From Deltaproteobacteria bacterium (GTDB lineage: Bacteria; Bacillota; Desulfotomaculia; Desulfotomaculales; JAGUVT01), in contig JAGUVT010000044.1 of the NCBI GenBank assembly GCA_020062745.1, positions 1 to 32,086 on the forward strand: DNA of 32,086 nt. Direction: 5' to 3'. How positions within the stretch are numbered: the stretch's first letter is position 1; every line of letters starts with the position of its first letter. The notes beneath the pieces are model-generated. The model saw only the letters and a list, made by a program, of their open reading frames with translations. It was not told the DNA's origin and searched no databases. Positions 14,970-21,415 of the stretch are shown piece by piece. A program made the translations under genes and the position numbers.

Positions 14970-16788
14970 CGTAATTCTCCTCTCTGCTGGTCTGAACAAA
15001 AAAGCGGAAGGTCGTACCCTGTCCCGGCTTGCTCTCCACTTCGATGTTGCCTCCGTGGGCGCGGATAATTTCGTAAGCAATGGCCAGCCCCAGGCCGGTT
15101 CCTTTTGGTTTGGTGGAGTAAAACGGATCGAACAGGTGGCTTAAGGCCTCAGGAGCGATGCCGCAGCCGGAGTCGCTTACCGTTGTTGTTATGGCGCCCG
15201 TAACGGCGTCGTAAACCGTCTTTACTTCCAGCCTGCCGCCGTCGGGCATGGCCTGGATGGCGTTGAAGATTAAATTCATCAGCACCCTTTCAATCTGTTC
15301 GGGGTCGATCCAGGCCGGCGGCAGGTTAACGGCCAGGCTCTTGATTATGGTATACTTCCCAGGATACAGTTCAGTAAAGAACTGCAAAACTTTTTCAACC
15401 AGTTGGTTGAGGTTCTGGGTGCTGAATTTAGCTTCGGCCGGCTTGGCAAAATAAAGCAACTGATTTACTAGGGTGTCCAGCCTGGTAACCTCCTGCTGCA
15501 TGGTGGCCAGCGAGCGGGGAGAAGGATTGTTATGTCTTTGCCAGAGCTGGATATAACAACTGATTGAGGTAAGCGGGTTGCGGATTTCATGGGCTACCCC
15601 GGCCACCAGCTTGCCCAGTGCGGCCAGCCGTTCCTGGCGGTACACCCGTTCTTCTAGTCGCATCCTTTCGGTAACATCCCGGCAGCATAAAACAGTGCCG
15701 ATTATTTCCTGCTTGCTGTCCATTAGAACTGCTGTGCTGGCCAGGAGTTCCAGTGTTTTCCGGGACGGTGACACCCATTTTACTTTGACGTCCTTAAACT
15801 GCCTGTGTTCTTCGATGGTCCGGGCCAGGAGGGAAGGGAAGGGGGAATCGGCAGGGAAAATATCGGTATACTTTTTTTCCAGGCTGTCGGGGAGCAGGCC
15901 CAGTATCCTGGTCGCCGCCGAGTTGGCGATGACCACCTTGCCGCGGGAGTCCACTACCAGCAAGCCGTCGTCGATGGTCGCCAGCATTATTTCGTTGTAC
16001 TTGTGCACGTCCGAAAGCCGTATGGCCAGGCGGTTGATTGCTTTAGAAATCTCTCCCAGTTCGCCCGGCGCCGGGGGAAGAGTTTTTTTAAGATCAAATT
16101 GCAGGGTTTGCAGCCCCTTCTTGATTTGATCCACGTATTTCACAAATTTTTGCATCAACACAAGAGAGCTGCCCAGTCCGAAGACTATACCCATGATGAT
16201 TATGGCGTAAGAAGTCTGTTCGACCTGCTTGAATTTTTTATAATAATTGGTATTGCTCAGGTTTTCGGTGGCCCAAATGACCCCCTGCAACTGGCTGTGC
16301 CGGTAAAGAGGCTTGTAGGCTTCCAGAATGCCGCCCACTGATCGGCCGAAGGTCTGAACCATCGGTTCTTGCTGATTGATTGTTTTTTCAAAGGCGCTTT
16401 TGCGCCGGCGGGAGAAGTTTTCTTCGTAGTTTTCGCTGCCGTCCAGCATGACGTCCAGCTCTGATGAATAAAATCCCACTTCCACACCCGGGTACCTGGT
16501 CATTATTTCGGCAATATGAGTTTTCAACTGGTTGTTCAAAACCCGCACCTTTTCCGCTTTTGGTTCATTTAAAGCGCCGTGTTTTTTTAAAATATCGTTA
16601 AAGCTCTCACCTGTGCTTAGATCTAGCTCGTCTACCGCTCTTAAGAGCTTTGCCTTTTGATTTTCGACCAGCGCCAGTTCACTGTTTTTGATCACATGCA
16701 GCATGTAGAGGGTGACGATTACCGGCACGACCAGAAGAAAAGCAATAACAACAAGCAGTTGGTTGCCGAAGCCGTGCAGCTTGAACAT
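14944..16788 (-). CDS. PAS-containing membrane histidine kinase, pair 2
   Basis: A 614-aa sensor kinase: helix 1 (about 10-32), extracytoplasmic sensor of about 160 residues, helix 2 (about 193-214), HAMP-like segment KTLPPAPGELGEISKAINRL, PAS domain (about 264-372, IDDGLLVVDSRGKVVIANSA to GTVLCCRDVTER), HisKA with GVAHEIRNPLTS (H400), and HATPase with NLIFNAIQAM, DSGCGI, FDPFYSTKPKGTGLGLAI. The ATG at 16788 has GAGGGGGT 8 bases upstream and begins directly before helix 1; the longer frame to 16983 has no such signal. The sensor and the LPP.PGE linker resemble the pair 1 kinase. The PAS domain is the main difference and could bind a cofactor or small ligand. It should phosphorylate the regulator encoded after it. 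Confidence 0.93.
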   Translation of the reverse strand: MFKLHGFGNQLLVVIAFLLVVPVIVTLYMLHVIKNSELALVENQKAKLLRAVDELDLSTGESFNDILKKHGALNEPKAEKVRVLNNQLKTHIAEIMTRYPGVEVGFYSSELDVMLDGSENYEENFSRRRKSAFEKTINQQEPMVQTFGRSVGGILEAYKPLYRHSQLQGVIWATENLSNTNYYKKFKQVEQTSYAIIIMGIVFGLGSSLVLMQKFVKYVDQIKKGLQTLQFDLKKTLPPAPGELGEISKAINRLAIRLSDVHKYNEIMLATIDDGLLVVDSRGKVVIANSAATRILGLLPDSLEKKYTDIFPADSPFPSLLARTIEEHRQFKDVKVKWVSPSRKTLELLASTAVLMDSKQEIIGTVLCCRDVTERMRLEERVYRQERLAALGKLVAGVAHEIRNPLTSISCYIQLWQRHNNPSPRSLATMQQEVTRLDTLVNQLLYFAKPAEAKFSTQNLNQLVEKVLQFFTELYPGKYTIIKSLAVNLPPAWIDPEQIERVLMNLIFNAIQAMPDGGRLEVKTVYDAVTGAITTTVSDSGCGIAPEALSHLFDPFYSTKPKGTGLGLAIAYEIIRAHGGNIEVESKPGQGTTFRFFVQTSREENYGAKSYSCS

Positions 16789-16852
16789 TTTGTTTACCCC
16801 CTCTTTCCCCGTCATGGGGCGCCGCAAAAAAATTCCTTTTTTATCTTCCTTT

Positions 16853-16881
16853 ATTTTATTATATAGTACATGCCCAGTAAA
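16853..16881 (-). promoter_or_regulatory. Possible sigma-A promoter for kinase-regulator pair 2
   Basis: Minus strand TTTACT (16881-16876), 17-base spacer, TAAAAT (16858-16853). This is 65 bases before the kinase start. An overlapping TATAAT is one helical face away but has no -35. Confidence 0.4.
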
Positions 16882-17012
16882 GCCGTGCCGGCCTGTTATA
16901 TTTTTCTTTCTCCTTAAAATATGAGAACAAATTTGCCCTTCGGGCGACTTCAAAGAAGTTATCCACAAAAGGCTCATCCCCAAAAGGCCCGCAGCACAAT
17001 TTCCTATCCGAT

Positions 17013-17038
17013 AAAAAAAAGGCCCAAAAGGGCCTTTT
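17013..17038 (-). terminator. Terminator of module D
   Basis: AAAAGGCCC-AAAA-GGGCCTTTT forms a 9-bp perfect stem with a 4-base loop. On the minus strand it is followed by further T residues, so it ends the 143-aa gene 46 bases upstream and separates module D from kinase pair 2. Confidence 0.9.
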
Positions 17039-17083
17039 AAAGGAGAGAATGTTTGTCTCTCCCGTCACGGGCTTTTTGGATAT

Positions 17084-17515
17084 TTACAGGTTGGAGACCC
17101 TTAAGGGTGAGATGCGTTCTTCTGCCAGGCAGGGCAGGAACCGGCGCTTGAACATCAGCATCAATATATAATGTTCGGTGATCAGTTTGTAAGCTGACAG
17201 ACAGATCAACATTTCGGCCAGTACCAGGCCGGCTACCCCGTAAGGAAAAAGCTTAACGTCCCTGTCTTCCGGGGTGTATACGTAATTCAAGGCGTCCTTC
17301 CAGGCGTAAACCTCGCCTGTCAGGGGATCCTGATCGACGATGATATGCCTGGTCGGATTAAAGTAATGCCGGAAGATGTTTTCTTTCAAGAAGTAAGTAC
17401 CGGCCCAGAAGGCCAGGGATGCCAGCAGCACTATTATTGCCGCCGTTGCCGTTTTGAGTTTTTGCAGTTGCCTGCGTTCTTTTGGCGATAATAATTGTTC
17501 GATTTCCATATCCAC
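17084..17515 (-). CDS. Two-span membrane protein with NPTRHIIV motif, module D
   Basis: A 143-aa paralog of the 13055-13480 product. Layout: charged N-terminus (EIEQLLSPKERRQLQKL), helix 1 (about 24-45), loop with FNPTRHIIVDQDPLTGEVYA then WKDALNYVYTPEDRDVKLFP, helix 2 (about 92-113), and a basic tail. By eye the two proteins share roughly half their residues in the loop and far fewer elsewhere. It starts 12 bases after the permease stop and is the last gene before the terminator, so it is co-transcribed under the sigma-54 promoter. A conserved Arg-His in a loop between helices could bind an anion or a partner. I do not know a family name. Its role as a third subunit of the permease complex is inferred from operon position. 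Confidence 0.85.
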   Translation of the reverse strand: MDMEIEQLLSPKERRQLQKLKTATAAIIVLLASLAFWAGTYFLKENIFRHYFNPTRHIIVDQDPLTGEVYAWKDALNYVYTPEDRDVKLFPYGVAGLVLAEMLICLSAYKLITEHYILMLMFKRRFLPCLAEERISPLRVSNL

Positions 17516-17527
17516 ACCAGCTTTTAT

Positions 17528-18601
17528 CTAATTTGTTGTTGCCGTAATGGCTTCGGACTCGATTTGCAGCTCTTTTTTCCCCTTCCACATGCTGCCCAAA
17601 ATAATGATTCCGCCGATTGCCAGCGCCAGGCACATAATAATAAAGCTGGTATTCTTTAATAAATGCTCGGTGGCCGGGCTGATTGTCAGTTTACCCAGCT
17701 TGTGCAGGTAAATGGGCATGGCGATGGCCCTGCTGAGGGAGACGATAAGCATGATGGTGGCCATTACCAGCTTGATGGTATATTCTTTAACGTAAGTAGT
17801 GCCTATCGCGCCGAATTGCACGCCGATCAGGGAACCTCCCAGGATTAAAAGAACCATTCTGATATCGACGAACCCGCCCAGAGCCCAGGTTATCGTACCG
17901 CTTAATCCCATTACGAAAGCGATTATCAGTTCTGTGGCGCTGGCCATTAAGGCCGGCACGCCGAGTATGTAAATCATCCCGGGCACCCCGATAAAGCCGC
18001 CGACGGCTATGGTTGCCGCCAGCATGCCGGTGGCAAATCCTACCGGCAAAGTAAACCACAGGGAAATCTTGCTGCCTGCGACGGGAAACCTGACTACCGG
18101 CCAAATCTTTATCTTCTGGACTTTACGGGCAAGATTTGTAGTGGATTCTTCACCCTTGCCCTTCATTGTTTTAATGGCGTCGGCCAGCACGTAAGTACCC
18201 AGGATGGTCAGCACGGTGATAAAGGCAAGACTCACATACAGGTCCGAGCCGGCGGAGCCCCATTTGGCAAAGATTGTTTTTTGAATCCGGATGCCCACCT
18301 GTACTCCGGCGGTGGCGGAGATCGCTAAAATAAGCCCCAGCTTTATATCTACCTGGCCGTATTTGTAACGTTTCCAGGCCCCCACCAGGGCCTTTGGAAA
18401 TTTGTGGCACATGTTGGTGGCCACGGCAATTGCTCCCGGAACGCCGAGGCTCATCATGCCGGGGGTTAATACAAACGCTCCCCCCGAACCGATAAAACCG
18501 CTTATTAACCCGCCCAGGAAGCCCAGAATTACTAAAAACAGGGCGTTGAGCGGGTCTAAATTGATAAATTGTTGGGCAATTTCGCTTGCGGTTCCTCCCA
18601 T
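17528..18601 (-). CDS. TauE/SafE family permease, module D
   Basis: A 357-aa permease with GFIGSGGAFVLTPGMMSLGV (35-54) in the first half and IAVGGFIGVPGMIYILGV in the second. The second half has SATELIIAF where other family members have VGTD, and the first has AVATNMCHK. These permease motifs differ from the module A and C versions, suggesting an older divergence rather than recent duplication. A basic loop (KGKGEESTTNLARKVQ) joins the halves. The start is ATG at 18601: GGGGGAGG lies 9 bases upstream, while the alternatives at 18610 and 18640 are too close to it or upstream of it. The gene sits between the 77-aa and 143-aa membrane protein genes, all driven by the sigma-54 promoter at 18964-18978. 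Confidence 0.9.
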   Translation of the reverse strand: MGGTASEIAQQFINLDPLNALFLVILGFLGGLISGFIGSGGAFVLTPGMMSLGVPGAIAVATNMCHKFPKALVGAWKRYKYGQVDIKLGLILAISATAGVQVGIRIQKTIFAKWGSAGSDLYVSLAFITVLTILGTYVLADAIKTMKGKGEESTTNLARKVQKIKIWPVVRFPVAGSKISLWFTLPVGFATGMLAATIAVGGFIGVPGMIYILGVPALMASATELIIAFVMGLSGTITWALGGFVDIRMVLLILGGSLIGVQFGAIGTTYVKEYTIKLVMATIMLIVSLSRAIAMPIYLHKLGKLTISPATEHLLKNTSFIIMCLALAIGGIIILGSMWKGKKELQIESEAITATTN

Positions 18602-18665
18602 CTTGACCATCCTCCCCCGGATAAATTTATACCTGCTCAATTCTTATATGTGTGCCGGCCAGCGC

Positions 18666-18899
18666 TCAATGTTTTTCAGCCGGTTCGATCCCGACCAGTT
18701 CCAGGAAGTAACTGGCAAATGCGCCGTAAACAAATGAAAACAACAAGGCTGTTGCAATTATGGCGATGGCAGATATTCCTCCCCGGGTGAAATAAGCCGT
18801 CACGGTTTCTTGATTGGTGAATACCGCAATGTATGCGGCAAGTGAAATAATTCCCCACAGGATGGTTTCCTTAACCGGTTTTTTTCTGGCGGTTTTCAT
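18666..18899 (-). CDS. 77-aa two-span membrane protein, module D
   Basis: This short gene encodes a basic N-terminus (MKTARKKPVKE), helix 1 (about 12-29), a short loop with NQETVTAYFTRGG, helix 2 (about 40-66, ISAIAIIATALLFSFVYGAF), and a tail ending EPAEKH. GGAAGGGGGGAT lies 6 bases upstream of the ATG. It is the first gene after the sigma-54 promoter and ends 64 bases before the permease start. Position matches the 54-aa peptide in front of the module B permease, though no sequence similarity is evident. I know no family name. A small subunit needed for permease assembly or control is the simplest reading. Confidence 0.8.
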   Translation of the reverse strand: MKTARKKPVKETILWGIISLAAYIAVFTNQETVTAYFTRGGISAIAIIATALLFSFVYGAFASYFLELVGIEPAEKH

Positions 18900-18963
18900 G
18901 ATTTATCCCCCCTTCCTGGCAAGGCCGTTGTAGTTGGCCGGTTTTCTTTAAAACTTATATTGA

Positions 18964-18978
18964 GCAATAATTGTGCCA
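18964..18978 (-). promoter_or_regulatory. Sigma-54 promoter of module D
   Basis: The minus strand reads TGGCAC-AATTA-TTGC (18978 to 18964), again a full -24/-12 match with correct spacing. The start point should be near 18952, about 52 bases before the 77-aa gene. Confidence 0.88.
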
Positions 18979-19072
18979 ACCGGAACAAGTGCAGCGGGGA
19001 GGGAGGGATGGTTTTAAAAAAGCCTCATCGGCGTGATTTAGCGGGGGGTGCGGGCAGGGGGGGTCCTGGCGG

Positions 19073-19082
19073 ATGTGTCTGT
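19073..19082. promoter_or_regulatory. Candidate enhancer site C (module D)
   Basis: ATGTGTCTGT is the inverse of ACAGACACAT found at 9992-10001 and 10089-10098. It is about 100 bp upstream of the module D -24 element, a usual enhancer distance. Only the 10-bp core (11 bp with site A) is shared. The 90 bases between it and the promoter are G-rich and contain no other feature that I can support. Confidence 0.5.
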
Positions 19083-19126
19083 AAAGTTGGCGGGTGTTGT
19101 AATTTTATACACAAAGCTGACTAGAA

Positions 19127-19606
19127 TCACAACATGTTTTTGATAATTCTGAAGACATCAATGGTTCTCAGTATTCCTACCACTTTTTTCTTTTCCAGCA
19201 CGGGCAGGGAATTTACCTGGTGGATAAAGAATAAGAACGATGCCTTTAATGCGTCGTCCTCCGCGTTGACTGTAGCCAGTTCAATCGGGCGCATAATGTC
19301 TTTAACCCGGACGTTGGCCTGTTCGCGCAGCCTGTTCAAAAAATACCATCCCCAGGTTTCGGCTTTAATCCAGATATCTTCGGCCAGGTCCTGAATCCCC
19401 AAGGTTACGAGTAAACTGCGCAGGGTTAACAAGCCGACCAGTTCCTCTTCTTGATTCAGCACAATCAGGGAGTGGTGGCCGTGCCAGGCGCCGACCAGAC
19501 GGTGGAAGGAAGCACGCAGCGCGGCTATTGCTTCCTTGACGGTGGCGTCTTCCGATATGGTGGAGTAGTCGTTTAATGGAACCATTACTTCTCTAACCGG
19601 GATCAT
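19127..19606 (-). CDS. Two-CBS-domain protein, tandem copy 1
   Basis: A 159-aa protein: CBS 1 from VREVMVPLNDYSTISE to LVGLLTLRSLLVTL, linker WIKAETWGWYFLNRLREQAN, CBS 2 from VKDIMRP to VVGILRTIDVFRII. It is very similar to the protein encoded just upstream (19609-20112), sharing VMVPLNDYST and WGWYF in the linker, which points to a local tandem duplication. The ATG at 19606 has GGAGGAG about 11 bases upstream, within the end of the previous gene; the previous stop (TAA) is only 2 bases away, so translation is probably coupled. The protein stands 61 bases beyond enhancer site C, on the same strand as module D, and no strong terminator separates them. Confidence 0.9.
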   Translation of the reverse strand: MIPVREVMVPLNDYSTISEDATVKEAIAALRASFHRLVGAWHGHHSLIVLNQEEELVGLLTLRSLLVTLGIQDLAEDIWIKAETWGWYFLNRLREQANVRVKDIMRPIELATVNAEDDALKASFLFFIHQVNSLPVLEKKKVVGILRTIDVFRIIKNML

Positions 19607-19608
19607 GT

Positions 19609-20112
19609 TTATGAATCTCCTCCCGCCAGCAATTCACCGATTACCTGGAAGACGTCAAAAGTACGGACAATTCCGACCACATGGTCTTCATCCAAAACGG
19701 GCAGGGAATTAATGCGGTGGGTTACCATCTTGACGGCTGCTGAAAATACCGTGTCTTTCGCCCTGGCTGTAACCAGCTTGAGCGGGCGCATGACATCTTT
19801 TACCCGTATGCCCGTCTTTTTTTGGTGTTGGGCGGCAAAATACCATCCCCAGGAAGATCCTCTCAATTGTTGGTTCTGCTTTAGTTCTAAAAGCATTACC
19901 GCTTTTAAAATAGTACGCAGGGTTAACATGCCGACCAGTTCTTTTTGGGGGTTGATTACCAGCAATGAGTGGTATCCGTACCAGATCCGTTCGTACTGGT
20001 GGAGGGAATCGTGCAGTACATCTATTGCTTCTCTCAGGGGAGCGTCGATCAGCACGGTAGAATAGTCATTCAGGGGAACCATAATTTCTTTGACCCGTCT
20101 GTCGCTCGGCAT
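19609..20112 (-). CDS. Two-CBS-domain protein, tandem copy 2
   Basis: A 167-aa protein: CBS 1 from VKEIMVPLNDYSTVLI to LVGMLTLRTILKAV, linker QQLRGSSWGWYFAAQHQ, CBS 2 from VKDVMRP to VVGIVRTFDVFQVI. It is the nearest relative of the 19127-19606 product. The ATG at 20112 is chosen because GGGGAGG lies about 9 bases upstream, inside the longer frame that begins at 20172. First gene of a two-gene unit. In both tandem copies the linker motif WGWYF is distinctive and could be the partner-contact surface. Ligand and partner are unknown. Confidence 0.9.
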   Translation of the reverse strand: MPSDRRVKEIMVPLNDYSTVLIDAPLREAIDVLHDSLHQYERIWYGYHSLLVINPQKELVGMLTLRTILKAVMLLELKQNQQLRGSSWGWYFAAQHQKKTGIRVKDVMRPLKLVTARAKDTVFSAAVKMVTHRINSLPVLDEDHVVGIVRTFDVFQVIGELLAGGDS

Positions 20113-20282
20113 TTTTAAAAAACCTCCCCATAGCGAATTGTTGTTGCGAGAGCAAAGCCAAAAAGCAATCATAAAAGCCGGCGACTGACGATCGATAGCC
20201 CGGAGGTTGACGTACTCGCCTTGAGGTTTGTCAAAAATCTCAGAAAATAATGTTCTTTTGATCTTACTACACTTGCAAAAAA

Positions 20283-20330
20283 CGTGCTACAAAAAAAATG
20301 TGCTGCATAAAAAATGTGCTGCATAAAAAA
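20283..20330. repeat. Three tandem 16-bp units between CBS genes
   Basis: CGTGCTACAAAAAAAA (20283-20298), TGTGCTGCATAAAAAA (20299-20314) and TGTGCTGCATAAAAAA (20315-20330) are directly adjacent; the last two are identical. A further degenerate unit may precede them (about 20268-20282). The last unit overlaps the T-run of the next terminator. The period is fixed and no spacer exists, so this is a short tandem repeat, not a CRISPR. Confidence 0.8.
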
Positions 20331-20351
20331 CCACCCCTGGCAGGAGTGGTT
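20324..20351 (-). terminator. Terminator of the third CBS gene
   Basis: Minus strand AACCACTCC-TGCCA-GGGGTGGTT, a 9-bp stem with one T-G pair and a 5-base loop, then TTTTATG. It begins 4 bases after the stop at 20356. Confidence 0.9.
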
Positions 20352-20355
20352 AAAG

Positions 20356-20847
20356 TTAGACTTCTTTTGAACCCAGCAGTTCTCCGATAATGTCAAAGAT
20401 ATCAATGGCCCTGATGATGCCGACCAACTTGCCTTTTCCGATGACAGGCAGAATATTGGTTTTGCTGGTCAGCATCACGTGGGTAACGTGGGTAACTTTA
20501 TCGTCTGTTTTGACATATGGTTTGTATACCGGCCGCATAACTTCCCTGACTTCCATATTGACGCCTTTGTTAATGACGTTGCTGCCGATCAGGGTAAATC
20601 CGACCCAGGCTGGCCCCAGGGAGCGGTACTCAATTGCTTTCAGGATAGAGCGGATAGTTAATATTCCCACCAATTCATTATCTTCATCAAGTACCAGCAG
20701 GGATCTGTGACCGGTGATCACTCCCCTTTCGTCCTTTTTAAAAGAGGCCCTTAAAACTTTTATGGCCGTAGCCAGGGTGTCGGTAGTCCGGACGGTCGAG
20801 TATTCGCTTACCGGGATCATAATTTCTTTGGCCAGTCTTTCAGGCAT
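20356..20847 (-). CDS. Two-CBS-domain protein, third of the cluster
   Basis: A 163-aa protein: CBS 1 from AKEIMIPVSEYSTVRT to LVGILTIRSILKAI, a linker without the WGWYF motif (LGPAWVGFTLIGSNVINKGV), CBS 2 from VREVMRP to LVGIIRAIDIFDII. The ATG at 20847 has GGGGG 10 bases upstream; a TTG at 20856 is too close to that signal. It is a single-gene unit with its own promoter and terminator, which sets it apart from the tandem pair downstream on the same strand. Whatever small molecule the set senses, this copy would report it constitutively. Confidence 0.9.
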   Translation of the reverse strand: MPERLAKEIMIPVSEYSTVRTTDTLATAIKVLRASFKKDERGVITGHRSLLVLDEDNELVGILTIRSILKAIEYRSLGPAWVGFTLIGSNVINKGVNMEVREVMRPVYKPYVKTDDKVTHVTHVMLTSKTNILPVIGKGKLVGIIRAIDIFDIIGELLGSKEV

Positions 20848-20888
20848 ATCTGTCAATCCCCCTTTTTTATTTATATATTATTGACAGT

Positions 20889-20918
20889 ATTATATTTTCT
20901 CAATAATCTGCCGGTGAA
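20889..20918 (-). promoter_or_regulatory. Probable sigma-A promoter of the third CBS gene
   Basis: Minus strand TTCACC (20918-20913), 18-base spacer, TATAAT (20894-20889), 41 bases before the ATG at 20847. The -10 is perfect and the -35 moderate. Confidence 0.5.
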
Positions 20919-21052
20919 TTACGTTTTTTTTAGCTCGGATGTTATAATATAAAAGTCGAGGGTTTCACAAGAAGTTTTGATTTGTTTGGTGTGAAGGATT
21001 TCCCATGGCGGGGTAAGAAATACTTATGAGGAACCGCCGGGTAGAAGATAAA

Positions 21053-21074
21053 GGGCGCCATTTTACAGGCGCCC
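21053..21074 (-). terminator. Terminator of the spore protein gene
   Basis: GGGCGCC-ATTTTACA-GGCGCCC, a 7-bp perfect GC stem, is followed on the minus strand by TTTATCTT. It starts 10 bases after the spore protein stop. On the + strand it is followed by CGTTTTC, so it may act both ways. Confidence 0.8.
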
Positions 21075-21083
21075 CGTTTTCAG

Positions 21084-21257
21084 CTATTGTCCCATTAACA
21101 TGGCTCGTTCGGCTCGTTCTATGGCAAGGCGGACCAGGTTGCCACAGTTTCGCGAAGAAACGTTACCGAAGCCCTCCCTGCGCACCACGTCGCCTACCCC
21201 GAGTTCATCGGCTAACTCATACTTCAGTCTTTCGGACATTACTCCTCTACGACCCAT
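21084..21257 (-). CDS. Alpha/beta-type small acid-soluble spore protein
   Basis: This 57-aa protein binds and protects spore DNA. It reads MGRRGVMSERLKYELADELG followed by a G-rich VGDVVRREGFGNVSSRNCGN and LVRLAIERAERAM. The match to the family is the K.E.A.ELG segment, which is also the site cut by the germination protease (after the E of YELADEL), and the G.[ST]SR..G segment that contacts DNA; the usual GG.MV is GNLV here. The ATG at 21257 has GGGGGTAGG 4-5 bases upstream; the longer frame from 21287 has no such signal. It is monocistronic, with a candidate sigma-G promoter upstream and a terminator downstream. It shows that the organism forms endospores or descends from one that does. Confidence 0.9.
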   Translation of the reverse strand: MGRRGVMSERLKYELADELGVGDVVRREGFGNVSSRNCGNLVRLAIERAERAMLMGQ

Positions 21258-21298
21258 TAGCCTACCCCCTTTATTTAATTGGAACAATAGCCTTTTAT

Positions 21299-21328
21299 TA
21301 TTATCTTATTTTTAAAAGCCGATTATGC
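21299..21328 (-). promoter_or_regulatory. Candidate sigma-G promoter of the spore protein gene
   Basis: Minus strand GCATAA (21328-21323), 17-base spacer, GATAATA (21305-21299), close to the forespore consensus GCATA...CATACTA. It lies 41 bases before the spore protein ATG. Confidence 0.5.
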
Positions 21329-21415
21329 CGGAAAATTTACGGTAATTTTTAATAAAGCAGAACTTTGTTTTTACGATAATATGATATAAAATTAGATATA
21401 TGAGGGGGTAGGAAA

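Noticed and set aside
19010-19040. Terminator after the tandem CBS genes (GCC-GATGA-GGC then TTTTTT on the minus strand)
   Set aside because: The stem is only 3 bp, too weak to support a call in spite of the T-run.
20146-20160. Third sigma-54 promoter in front of the tandem CBS genes (minus TGGC-N8-CGC)
   Set aside because: Only TGGC and GC match; CAC and TTGC are missing, and no enhancer core lies upstream.
20283-20330. CRISPR array
   Set aside because: The units are contiguous and 16 bp long without unique spacers, and no cas gene is present.
21026-21352. 108-codon + strand frame covering the spore protein gene
   Set aside because: The minus-strand spore protein has clear family motifs, a promoter and a terminator; the + frame runs through that terminator and has no family pattern.
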